From contig JARBJD010000151.1 of assembly GCA_033064195.1 (NCBI GenBank), forward strand, positions 62,001-126,000: a DNA stretch of 64,000 nt, given 5' to 3'. Position 1 is the stretch's first letter. Each line of letters begins with the position of its first letter. The notes under the pieces are model-generated. The model was given only the letters and a program-made list of their open reading frames with translations, was not told the origin of the DNA and did not search any database. Positions 20,801 to 29,949 of this stretch are shown piece after piece. A program made the position numbers and the translations under genes. Source of the DNA: Blattamonas nauphoetae (Eukaryota; Preaxostyla; Oxymonadida).

Positions 20801-21593
20801 AGAATTGTCAACCATGCTGTGTGTACTGTAATGTCGTTAAATCAAATCGAGATGAACACCTGACAAAACTCAAGATTAAACTGCGCCAATTCGCTCAAAT
20901 CCACAAGCTTCAAATGACGTTGACGGATGAACGAGTGTATAAGCTCTTAAGGAGTGGCATTACTGGTGGTTTGTCTAATGTTATGCACCGATTGAATCGA
21001 TCAGGAATTGACACAATTCATCGTTTCGAATACGATAGCGAAAATAAAAAAGTGATTGACACAGATACTGGAAATGTAATGACTCACATCCTCTGTCTTG
21101 ACAATAATTCTCTCTATCCAAGTGTTTCAGCATCAGTACCACACAGGGCTGTTAAATATACAAACAACAGAATGTGTATGCCAGGAAGCGTCAAATTCTA
21201 CACGACTAAGAAGGAAGTAATGTTGAAGATCATCAAAGAGAGGAAAGATCTGTTTGCAGTCAAAGTGAAGGGACACATTCGAGAGGACAGAATCAATGAT
21301 TTCATCAACATGCCTCCCATTGTTCAGACAATCAATATCAAACCAGATCAGATGTGCTCAGAAGACACTCTTGAATCAATGAGGAATTGCGGAGTTCCTG
21401 AAGGCAAATCAGAGAAGAAAGTCACACAACTGTTGTCCACATTTGGTGAGTACAGAGTGTTCAATTCATACTATTTATGGTTCCTTATTGATGATTGTGC
21501 TTTTGAAATCGATGATGTGTCTGAAATGGCTGTCTTCGAGAAGAATACTGCATTCAATGGATTCATTACATCAATGATTCAACGTCGAATCTC
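17863..21593 (+). CDS. polB: DNA polymerase B, protein-primed type (first part, fossil)
   Basis: This is the N-terminal and central part of a Polinton family-B polymerase, about 1240 residues. A Gln/Arg-rich coiled stretch (about 85-175) comes first, then a conserved N-terminal region with Cys-rich patches (ICPHCKDYCRPY near 475). Next are exonuclease motif I FDIETV (about 552), an HNH/zinc-type insertion around residues 950-1000 (CAICG, LDRIDCS, CVYCN, KSNRDE) and polymerase motif A LDNNSLYPS (about 1085). The length is large even for pPolB. The gene is interrupted by a Merlin transposon; the remainder follows at 25117. Upstream is a TTTTTTATCC box 13 bp before the start. It is expected to copy the linear element from a terminal-protein primer. 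Confidence 0.9.
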
Positions 21594-24500
21594 GGCATGA
21601 ATCCTCATCCGCGGAACGCCACCACATCTGCGGAACAACCCCATCTGCGGAACGTGAATACCATCTGCGGAACAAAAAGAACGATCTGCGGAACAAAATA
21701 CCTTTTATAAATCTCTGCTTGTCCGGAACTTGGTAGGCTCAAATCACGATGCTTTTGCACATGTGGGCAAAAATTTGATAAATTAGACACTTTGGTTTGA
21801 TCAATCTGAGATGCTTAAATCGGAGGTTTAATGTGTCTCAATTGTCTTCCATCACATTTTTCGACTCATTGAACCACTTTTCTATAGATAAGATCTCTTG
21901 GATGGAGGTGTTGGGAATGGGCTGTGAAAAACGAAATCCATCCTCTCTATTCCATGGTGTCGTCCATTCGGCCTCCAAAATTGATCATAGCTAGATAAAT
22001 CCTGACTAAAATGATTCATGATCCACATCTCACTTCTACGCAATGTAGAACCTCTCAAAGAGATCGACAAAAACCAACCCCAGAAAACAGCGGCTCCCAA
22101 GAGACTCTGAGTAAATTCTTGGACGGAATAGGCCTTGAAAACATTCTTTCAATCACTTCACTCGATTTGATTAATGACAAATTTCTCCGGTTTTTGTGAA
22201 AAAGAAACTACTGTCTAAATTGTCAAATTTTTGCCCATATCTCAAGTTTTCAACCCAGAAAAATGTTTCTACAAATCTTTTTCGAGAATTAGGTTCAATT
22301 GATTTTTTTCATGGAAAATACTCTATATTAATTTGAAATGATTGCATTAACGTGCAAAGAACATCAGAGAAACTCTTTTTCAGAAATGATGTTTGATCCG
22401 ACCCTTTTATCGAAAAAAATCCAAAATTCTCACTAGAACCGTCGGCGACGCCTCTTCATAATTGAATTGAACTCACCTCACGTAGGTTCTGTGTCATCTC
22501 GATGTAAGTCGCTCTTGCTTGGATATTGGTTCCCCTCTCGCTGTCCGCAGACATCATTCATGGAACTTGGGTCGGGTAGGATTTCATGGGCTCACGCTAA
22601 TATGGTCCTCCCCAAGTGTCGAAGTGAATGTCAGTCGCCAGGAAACAGAATGAGGATGCCCAGAATGTGGGCCTAACAGCAAGACGTTGTCTAAAGAATC
22701 AGACACAGAAAACAAATCAAATATTTCAAAAAAAAACATGAAAAACAAGAATGTGGGAGTTTTTATCATTTAAGAAAGCTTGCGACACTTCTCTGGCATT
22801 TTATTCACCATTTTGTTTAAAAAGTCAATAAATGTGAAGTGAGATGAGGAGAATAGAAGAAGAGAGATTACAGCTGTCTCCGATTGAACATTGCCACGAA
22901 ATGCCCTGGAATGTATCCAATATTGATGACAGGCTTCCAAGGATTGAAGGCAGTCACACTCCCGAAAGGACAGCGAACATAAAGAGTTTTCTCAAGAAGA
23001 CAAGCAAGGGCTTCCACTTCGCTATCCTCCGATTGAGCAAACTCTTCCAGCTCTCTGATTCGTTGCTCTGCTGGTTTGTTCATATCATCCCATCGAAGAT
23101 TGTCGGTTAGGTGTTGTTGATTGGCTTCTTGGTGCATCCAATTGATGACATCTCTTCGAAGATCTGGATGGGCTCGTTTTTCATCAGGTGTGAGAAACAT
23201 CCAGACTGCATTGTAGAGACAATCATTTGGTCTGTCATGAACTCTCTCACCGTTCACAATCACATATCTGTCCCCCCACAGGTCGATGAGACGCTGGTGG
23301 TAATCCACAACCCCGCTTGATGTAACTTGTTGATTGACTTTCGCAATTGGTGCACCGGGGATTGATGATTTTCTGACTTCCTTTTTCTTTTTCAACATTT
23401 TCTTTCGACCCTGTGATTTTTTAAGGACCTTCCCGTTCTTCGTTTGAGAGTGTGTTTTCACTGTCGATTTCGAGGATTCAACTCTCTTCTGTTTCTCGAT
23501 CACTTTGTGGACTTCTTTCTCTCTTGCTTGTGAGAGTTGTTGGAAATGTGTCGTGGTCTCTGCCAACTCCGTTGTGGTTTGAGCAATTTTTTCGAGGTGA
23601 CGCTGAGTTGAAACATCCTTCCTCATTTTGTCAGCTTCTTTTTCCGATTCAACATTTGTTTTTTGGAGTTCTTCGAGAAGTGAAAGTTGTTCGTCTGACA
23701 CAGATCCACAATCCTTGAAGAACTGGATTTCATCCACGACATTCTTTCGATAGAGATGAGTGTGAAAATAGGAATCATGATGACTCTTTGGTACTCCAAA
23801 GTGAGGGAGTGAGAGTCTGAGATGTCTCCAGAAAGTTTCCACGTGATTCGTTGTGAATCCATTCGCATTAACATATTCTTTTTCGCTGTGGTTGACTTTT
23901 TCATGAAGAAATCCTATCTCATCCAGATGATCGTATGACGAGAGGGAGTCCGTGACGATGAGCGTTCCGATTTCAACTTCCTCGAGGATCACCCTCTCCA
24001 GCGTTTCTCTGTCTCTTCCTTCAATCCTTCGAATGAAAAAACGAGAGGATGGTTTTCCTTCTTCTTTTTCTACGCCTCCAAGAATTGTATAGTTGAATCG
24101 TGGCTTCCCACCGTGTCCTTTGCCCTTCGAAAACCAGCATTCATCAATCTCAACCAGCTTGCCCACACCACCAAGTTTTTCTTTTTTCGAAATTTCCATC
24201 TGGAGACAGACAAGTCGAATGCGTCGATACCATCTTCCGATTGCTTTGTGTGAAAGACCGACATCCCTTTCTGCAGTTGTGTGATTTTTTTTGCACCACC
24301 ACGCGTGAAGAAGTTTGATCTTTTTTACGTTTGATAAGCGAGATTGACTGAAAAATGTATTGGAATGTTTTGAGAGTTTGATTCTGGGTCGATGCTTTGA
24401 ACAGATGAACATATTTGGTGGATCTGATGGGTGTGCCGAAATCAAGTCCATTTCTGTGCTGCATTCCGGACAGTTCATCGTTTGGTGCGAAAGGCCGACT

Positions 24501-25116
24501 GATTCGAGAAATAACTCCGCTCTTGCTTCAGTTGTGCACAACGAATGTATGTCATCTTCATTTAGAGAACCTTGTTTTGACACAATTTCATTCACTAAAA
24601 CAGAACGAGGAATGAGGATATTGATCAGAATACCGATTTGTGTGTCTTCAATCGAAATTGTTGGATTTTGAACTTCTGATACAATTCCTGAAATCGTTGA
24701 TATAGATGTATTCTCTGAAATAATCGACTAAAAATGCAGTATAGACCAGTATCCGTCTCGGTGAGTGTTGACGATTCACTGTCGGAAGTTTCCGACGTAT
24801 TGCGGATAACACTATCGTAGAAAAGTGGTGAAATAGACAAAATCAGAGATGAGAAGTACGTGTCAAACTTAGTTTTTATCCATCTCCAAATGCCTGACAT
24901 TGAACAAACTGTGTTTTCTGGATTAAGGGTCGATCTAGGTTGGCACAAAAAGTTGTTTTGTTTCTTCTCATTATCTTCCAAAAAACAGTCTGTGATATGG
25001 TAAATCCATAAGTGAAATAAAATTAGTATCTGTTCCGCAGATAGTGATTTTTGTTCCGCTGATGAGGATCCTGTTCCGCGGATGGTGACACTGTTCCGCG
25101 GATGGGGATTCATGCC
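21594..25116 (-). mobile_element. Merlin (IS1595-like) DNA transposon with OTU-fused transposase
   Basis: The transposon is 3523 bp. Terminal inverted repeats of 24 bp begin GGCATGAATCC and end CCGCGGAAC, with one mismatch between ends. The 8-bp sequence CGAATCTC is duplicated directly outside (21586-21593 and 25117-25124), the duplication size typical of Merlin. Both ends carry arrays of the same word: five ATC(T/C)GCGGAAC copies at 21605-21695 and four complementary copies at 25028-25106, likely transposase-binding sites. One long gene on the minus strand encodes the transposase. The flanking noncoding parts (21700-22867 and 24596-25027) hold no gene I can support. It looks whole and lies inside the element 1 polymerase gene. 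Confidence 0.93.
22868..24595 (-). CDS. Merlin/IS1595 transposase with C-terminal OTU-like domain
   Basis: The protein has 575 residues. A zinc-ribbon-like CPEC with a later Cys (42-65) is followed by a helix-turn-helix-like TAERDVGLSHKAIGRWYRR (107-125). The catalytic region has IDECWFSKGKGHGG (Asp151), TLIVTDSLSSYDHL (Asp216) and FTTNHVETFWRHLR (Asn250/Glu253), the DDE/N pattern of ISXO2/IS1595 transposases. A long Lys-rich coiled linker (310-410) follows. The last 150 residues contain RPNDCLYNAVWMFL (Cys459), an alpha-helical middle with ALACLLEKTLYV, and YIPGHFVAMF (His565): the order and spacing of an OTU-type cysteine protease. The fusion is not part of usual Merlin transposases as I know them. 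The frame is open from end to end. Confidence 0.88.
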   Translation of the reverse strand: MNEIVSKQGSLNEDDIHSLCTTEARAELFLESVGLSHQTMNCPECSTEMDLISAHPSDPPNMFICSKHRPRIKLSKHSNTFFSQSRLSNVKKIKLLHAWWCKKNHTTAERDVGLSHKAIGRWYRRIRLVCLQMEISKKEKLGGVGKLVEIDECWFSKGKGHGGKPRFNYTILGGVEKEEGKPSSRFFIRRIEGRDRETLERVILEEVEIGTLIVTDSLSSYDHLDEIGFLHEKVNHSEKEYVNANGFTTNHVETFWRHLRLSLPHFGVPKSHHDSYFHTHLYRKNVVDEIQFFKDCGSVSDEQLSLLEELQKTNVESEKEADKMRKDVSTQRHLEKIAQTTTELAETTTHFQQLSQAREKEVHKVIEKQKRVESSKSTVKTHSQTKNGKVLKKSQGRKKMLKKKKEVRKSSIPGAPIAKVNQQVTSSGVVDYHQRLIDLWGDRYVIVNGERVHDRPNDCLYNAVWMFLTPDEKRAHPDLRRDVINWMHQEANQQHLTDNLRWDDMNKPAEQRIRELEEFAQSEDSEVEALACLLEKTLYVRCPFGSVTAFNPWKPVINIGYIPGHFVAMFNRRQL

Positions 25117-25959
25117 CGAATCTCTGCAATCGAGGCTGGAAACACTGGGATGGAAAAGTTCTGTAAACTAATCCTCAACTCATGTTACGGTTACGATTCT
25201 CTCAATACAGAGAAATACAAAAGATCATACTTGTTAAATCGAGAACAGACATTTCTGAAGCACTTGTATCCTGATTTTCTGTCGACAGATCAGATTGGGA
25301 AAGATTTGTATTTAGTCGATGTGAAACCCAAGAAGTTCAAATGCAAAACTGCTCTTCAATCAGCGTTCTTTACACTGGAGAATGCAGAGTATTGGTACTT
25401 CAATTTCTACTACAATTTCCTCACCAAATGCTGTGACGAACAGAAGTTTCATTTCATCTATTGTGACACTGATTCGTTGTCTATCGCAATTGCAGGTGAT
25501 CCAAATCAAGACTGTCATCAAGGTTTATCCGCTATTGTCTCAGATCAGCAGTTCTACGATAAGAATGTGTTTCAATGGTTGCCAAATCCAAAGTGTGGAA
25601 TCAAATCAAGGAAGAAACTATTGGGATTGTCAGTGGAGAAAGAAGGTGATTTCATGATTGCTCTATCGCCAAAATGTTACTACATCAGTGAGAAAAATAC
25701 ACCAGTGCACAAAGCCATTAAAGGGATCTCACAAGCCCGGAATTCACATCTGGATCAATCACAATTCATCAAAGCAAATGAGACAAAACAACCGATTGAA
25801 GGAGAGAATGTGAACTTTCAAATGAAGGAAGATTCAATGGTGACAGTACTGGTGAAAAAGAATGCATTGACGTCAATTCACACAAAGATGATGGTACTTC
25901 CGAATGGATCATGTGCACCATTCATTGATGGATTAAACAGAGCTGACTATCTTTACTGA
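25117..25959 (+). CDS. polB: DNA polymerase B, C-terminal part (fossil)
   Basis: This is the part of the element 1 polymerase to the right of the Merlin insertion, about 280 residues. It carries polymerase motif B as KLILNSCYGYDSL, motif C as FIYCDTDSLSIAI, and a thumb-like region with KKLLGLSVEKEGDFMIALSPK and KCYYISEK. These residues bind the incoming nucleotide and the two catalytic metals in family-B enzymes. It is followed 26 bp later by the integrase gene on the same strand. There is no independent start signal; its grouping with 17863-21593 comes from family knowledge and the duplicated target at the insertion edges. Confidence 0.9.
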   Translation, partial: RISAIEAGNTGMEKFCKLILNSCYGYDSLNTEKYKRSYLLNREQTFLKHLYPDFLSTDQIGKDLYLVDVKPKKFKCKTALQSAFFTLENAEYWYFNFYYNFLTKCCDEQKFHFIYCDTDSLSIAIAGDPNQDCHQGLSAIVSDQQFYDKNVFQWLPNPKCGIKSRKKLLGLSVEKEGDFMIALSPKCYYISEKNTPVHKAIKGISQARNSHLDQSQFIKANETKQPIEGENVNFQMKEDSMVTVLVKKNALTSIHTKMMVLPNGSCAPFIDGLNRADYLY

Positions 25960-25985
25960 GTATAAGTTATTTTTATGTCCATTAA

Positions 25986-27278
25986 ATGCCAACTGTCGAT
26001 TCAATATTCAAAAATGTTCCGTCTTGGGAAGTAGCAAAACAGAAGCGACATGCAACAAGAGTTATTCAACAATGTTCAGAAGAGAATGGACTCAAGACTA
26101 ATCTGCAACTCTATTCTCGTATTCTTCATCAGTACCAGTTCACACAACAACAATTGTCAGATATAGCGAAACAAGATCGTATTCTCAAGTTTGGAGGCAA
26201 GACATTATCTGAGTTATACAATTCGTACTTTGATTTGTTTCGTATCAATCATCCAGTTCAAGTGTTTGAGGCAGATTTGCGGAGAATGAGAGTGTTCAAT
26301 CCAGCACCGAGAATCAATGCGCCAGCTCCACGGATTCCAGAACAAATTGACTATCCATTCAAGTCAAAAACAAAAGTGTTTCATCAAGTGAATCCAACAG
26401 TTCCAGTTCCAGATCAGAATACGTTTGTGACAGATCATAATCCAAAGAATCGATTGTTTCTTCAACGTCCGTCCTTCTCTCCGTATCGACATTCATGGGA
26501 AATTGACATTATGGTTCTCAAGACTAATCCACAATCAATACCGCAGTACTATCTCGTGTGTGTGAACATAAATACCAAGTATCTTGTAATGATAAAAATA
26601 GTGTCGAGGAACGATGTAACACTCCAAAATGCTCTTCAACAGCTGATTCAGACAGTGAAAGTTGAGCACATTCGTGGAGATGCAGAATCGGGATGGAACA
26701 ACAATCGCATCAGAGGTTTCCTCGAAAGGAATGACATTCAGTTCTTCTTTTCATCATCTCCATTCACCAATAAAAATAGAGTTGTTGATCGAATGATTCG
26801 GACCATCAGAGATGCTTTTCGTGGTAATGTGACTCAGATGTGCGATAATAATGTTATGCAGCAGTTTGTGGATTATTACAATCTAACTCCTCACAAGGCA
26901 TTTAGAAATATTGTGACTCCAGTTGAGGTTGAAAGAGATGCTGAACTCGAATGGGCATTTATCCAACGAAAGAAAGACAAATTGAAGCAGGTCAAGAGAA
27001 CTCAGAACAGGAAAGGATTATGGGATTATCAACCAGGCAATATTCTTCAGATTCATTTGGATTTGTCAAAGACTCAACACGCTTTCGAGAAACGCAGACG
27101 ACAGTTCAATAAATTGGCAACATTTCTGTCTTATGTCAATGGCAATGTTCGCTGTCAATTACTTCAACCATATCAAGACATTCGTGTTGTCGACATTCCT
27201 ATTCACTTCACTGAAAAGATTGCTGCTTCAATTAATGCTCTGACACCTCAGATCAGAAATAAGTTCAATATCCAATAA
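25986..27278 (+). CDS. Retroviral-type (rve) integrase of Polinton
   Basis: The protein has 430 residues. The N-terminal 150 are helical. The catalytic core starts at HSWEIDIMVLKTNP (about 178), continues with EHIRGDAESGWNN, then SSPFTNKNRVVDRMIRTIRD and the QFVDYYNLTPHKAF helix typical of Polinton/Ginger integrases. After it comes an SH3-like section, GLWDYQPGNILQIHL, which often contacts target DNA. It inserts the linear element into the chromosome. It lies just inside the right terminal repeat, downstream of the polymerase. The C-terminal half matches the remnant at 32985-33517 in element 2. Confidence 0.9.
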   Translation: MPTVDSIFKNVPSWEVAKQKRHATRVIQQCSEENGLKTNLQLYSRILHQYQFTQQQLSDIAKQDRILKFGGKTLSELYNSYFDLFRINHPVQVFEADLRRMRVFNPAPRINAPAPRIPEQIDYPFKSKTKVFHQVNPTVPVPDQNTFVTDHNPKNRLFLQRPSFSPYRHSWEIDIMVLKTNPQSIPQYYLVCVNINTKYLVMIKIVSRNDVTLQNALQQLIQTVKVEHIRGDAESGWNNNRIRGFLERNDIQFFFSSSPFTNKNRVVDRMIRTIRDAFRGNVTQMCDNNVMQQFVDYYNLTPHKAFRNIVTPVEVERDAELEWAFIQRKKDKLKQVKRTQNRKGLWDYQPGNILQIHLDLSKTQHAFEKRRRQFNKLATFLSYVNGNVRCQLLQPYQDIRVVDIPIHFTEKIAASINALTPQIRNKFNIQ

Positions 27279-27327
27279 AGTTCAATCAAAAATGTTCTTC
27301 CAAATTAGTTCTGTCGTAAGCGATTCT

Positions 27328-28062
27328 GTACAATTCAACAATCATCTCAGTCTCTTTTTTTCTTTATTTTTGAGAAATCCAAGGATTCTGAAGTTCATTT
27401 ATGACTTCGTCAATGGTGCACTCTTTCATTCACAATACTCAATCCGATAACCCAGTGACAGCACCCAGTGACACCCCAGTGGCTCGAGGAATTAATGCTT
27501 CTTCATCAATCAGGAAATGTCAATGTGTCAATGGGTAATTGAGATTTTTATTTTGGATTTCATTTTTGAAAAGTCCACGTACGATCATTTTTGGGCTTAC
27601 TTTTTCCGAGACAATTGACGGAGCTCACTAGTGCTTAAAATTAAAGTCTCTTCATTAATGCTATTCATGTCAATATGTCAATGAGTATAATCAAAAAAGT
27701 TGTTCCATCATTTTCAATTTCCAATTATTTTATCATCAAATGTAATATATCTGCTGTGAGCAATGTTCAAAAGCACCTTCACATAAATGAATAGATACAT
27801 TCTTTCTCACTTTCTGTCAATCTGTCAATAGGAAATATCAAGAAAATTGTTCCATTAATGTCAAATTCATAATAAATCAATAAGATTGTAATACTCCAGC
27901 AATGAGCGAAGGATAGATCAGCACATCAATGATTCGCACTAATGACAGCCCATTTGCTCAGTCTTATAACCCAGTGACAGCACCCAGTGACACCCCACTG
28001 GCTCGAGGAATTAATGCTTATTCTCCGATCAGGAAATGTCAATGTGTCAATGGGTAATTGGG
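27328..28062 (-). repeat. Right terminal inverted repeat of element 1
   Basis: Reverse complement of 2598-3345 with only scattered differences: the innermost match runs to TTCAACAATCATCTCAG (27335-27352), and the outermost to the AATTG at 28060. It contains the two spaced motif copies in reverse orientation. Confidence 0.85.
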
Positions 28063-28560
28063 ATTTTTATTTTGGAATTCATTTTTGAAAAGTCCACGTG
28101 CGATCTTTTTTGGGCTTACTTTTTCCGAGACAATTGACACTACTGGCATCCAACTAGCTAAAGGAATTAATGTCTCTTCATTAATGTTATTCCTGTCAAT
28201 ATGTCAATGAGTATAATCAAAAAAGTTGTTCCATTAAAGTCAAATTCTAAATAAATCAATGATTAACTGTAATATATCAGCTGTGAGCAAGTATCTAATG
28301 CCTTCACATTAATGAATATATACATTCCTTCTCAATCTCTGTCAATCTGTCAATAGGAAATATCAAGAAAATTGTTCCATCAAAGTCAAATTCCAATTAT
28401 TTTAAACAAGAATGTAATAGATCATCAGTGAGCCAACAGTAGAGCATATCTCATGAATGATAAGGTCAATATTCCGTCTCACTTCTGTCAATCTGTCAAT
28501 GGGAAATATCAAGAAAATTGTTCCATTAAAATCCAAATCCACAAAAGATTCTCTCAATGT
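28063..28560 (-). repeat. Extra terminal-repeat unit beyond element 1
   Basis: This is a further, more diverged copy of the roughly 500-bp unit that makes up the right terminal repeat: GTCCACGTGCGATC, TTTTTCCGAGACAATTGACA, TCAAAAAAGTTGTTCCATT and AGAAAATTGTTCCAT recur in the same order. The last word occurs twice more near 28370 and 28515. The left end of the element has no matching unit. Either the right repeat is longer than the left, or this is the end of another, otherwise lost element. Confidence 0.65.
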
Positions 28561-29164
28561 AAATCCTCGCCAACAGCTAGAAAATCATTATTGACATCAA
28601 ATTATGAAATATCATCCAAAATATCACTAACATTGAGGTTCTCAGCAACTTTGAAAAATCACTAATTTTGACCACAATTTTGCCTTAGATCACCCATAAC
28701 TCCTCACAGAGATGTCAGATTCCAATAATTCTTGCACCAATGAATTCAGAAGATCAATATTGACTTTATCAGAACGAATGAAGACGATCTGGAACACTTC
28801 ACTTTTTTCGAACATTTCAGGTCCATTACCTTAGAATGCAAAAATGAAAAAAATTCTAATGCCCAAGAAAAGAAGAAACAATATTTATTTGTAATATACC
28901 ATCAATGATAAACACTTATTTCCGGGAGACAGACGCGCTGGAGCAGTATTAAAAGAATCGAAAAATTACGCTTAATTCCAAAGTACTTTTCCAATTTTTT
29001 AATTTCTATATATAGGGAGCTCCAAAAATGTCAAAAACGACCATTGCCCAGAAAAACCTATAAACGTCAGTGATGCATGGGGGTAGTGTCTACATCCTCC
29101 AGGTGCATTCTGAAGGGTCCTGCTCACTCGTAGAACTCTGGAGATATTGATTAAGGCAACAATG
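28561..29164. other. AT-rich spacer related to 46.6-47.2 kb
   Basis: No gene is seen. Landmarks ATCACCCATAACTCC (28689), CTATATATAG (29008) and GATGCATGGGGGTAGTG with GGTGCATTCTGA (29074-29113) recur in the same order, more diverged, at 46.66-47.12 kb on the far side of element 2. It looks like an old interspersed repeat. Confidence 0.45.
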
Positions 29165-29860
29165 TTTTGAACTAATGTCAATCGTCTCGGAGAATCAATG
29201 CGGAAAAAAGATCGTACGTGGACTTTTCAAAATGAAATCCAAAATAAAAATCCCAATTACCCAGTGACACAGTGACATTTCCTGATCGGAGAATAAGCAT
29301 TATATCCTCGAGCCACTGGGGTGTCAATGGGTACTGTCACTGGGTAATAGGACTGAGGATTTCAATCGAAATAAGACTCGTACGTGGACTTTTCAAAATG
29401 AAATCCAAAATAAAAATCCCAATTACCCAGTGACACAGTGACATTTCCTGATCGGAGAATAAGCATTATATCCTCGAGCCAGTGGGGTGTCAATGGGTAC
29501 TGTCACTGGGTAATAGGACTGATGATTTCAATCGAAATAAGACTCGCACGTGGACTTTTCAAAATGAAATCCAAAATAAAAATCCCAATTACCCAGTGAC
29601 ACAGTGACATTTCCTGATCGGAGAATAAGCATTATATCCTCGAGCCAGTGGGGTGTCAATGGGTACTGTCACTGGGTAATAGGACTGATGATTTCAATCG
29701 AAATAAGACTCGCACGTGGACTTTTCAAAATGAAATCCAAAATAAAAATTCCAATTACCCAGTGACACAGTGACATTTCCTGATCGGAGAATCGGCACTA
29801 ATTCCTCGCACTAATGAGCTCTGTCAATTGTGTCGGATAATAACTCCATTTTGGACTACT
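29165..29860 (+). repeat. Tandem 166-bp repeats at the left end of element 2
   Basis: Units start at 29213, 29379, 29545 and 29711, exactly 166 bp apart, each beginning CG(T/C)ACGTGGACTTTTCAAAA and containing CAATTACCCAGTGACACAGT and a closing TGTCACTGGGTAAT box; the last unit is partial. The first three are almost identical. The unit is a compressed version of the motif in the element 1 terminal repeats and points the same way as the left one, so this is the left terminal region of element 2. No matching inverted copy was found near 46.3 kb. Confidence 0.85.
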
Positions 29861-29928
29861 GTCAATCGAGAACACAGAAAATTATGGGTCTCAGAAAAAA
29901 TAAACGCAGAACTTTTTTATAAATCGAA

Positions 29929-29939
29929 TTTTTTATCTC
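29929..29939 (+). promoter_or_regulatory. Variant motif before primase-helicase
   Basis: TTTTTTATCTC followed by CTTAGAAAGA and ATG, the same variant as before polB of element 1. Confidence 0.5.
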
Positions 29940-29949
29940 CTTAGAAAGA

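Larger units (their letters stand above)
2598..28062. mobile_element. Polinton/Maverick-like element 1 (fossil)
   Basis: The element is about 25.5 kb including two later insertions, roughly 16.7 kb without them. It is bounded by inverted repeats of about 0.74 kb (2598-3345 and 27328-28062). It carries the Polinton hallmark set: DDE integrase, protein-primed-type DNA polymerase B, FtsK/HerA-type packaging ATPase, and major and minor capsid proteins, plus small virion-type genes and a fibre-like S74 gene. Capsid genes point left; polymerase and integrase point right. Apart from the two insertions (a TIR-bounded segment in an intergenic gap and a Merlin transposon in polB) its genes look whole. 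A stretch of the two repeats compared base by base over about 210 bp differs at only a couple of positions, so the insertion looks recent. The exact outer edges and a target duplication could not be fixed, because the right-hand repeat array continues past 28062. Confidence 0.88.

Noticed and set aside
2598-28062. LTR retroelement, because of the retroviral-type integrase
   Set aside because: No reverse transcriptase or gag; terminal repeats are inverted, and capsid, PolB and ATPase genes mark a Polinton.
28063-29860. CRISPR-like array
   Set aside because: Units of 166 and about 500 bp, no short spacers, eukaryotic context, clear match to Polinton ends.
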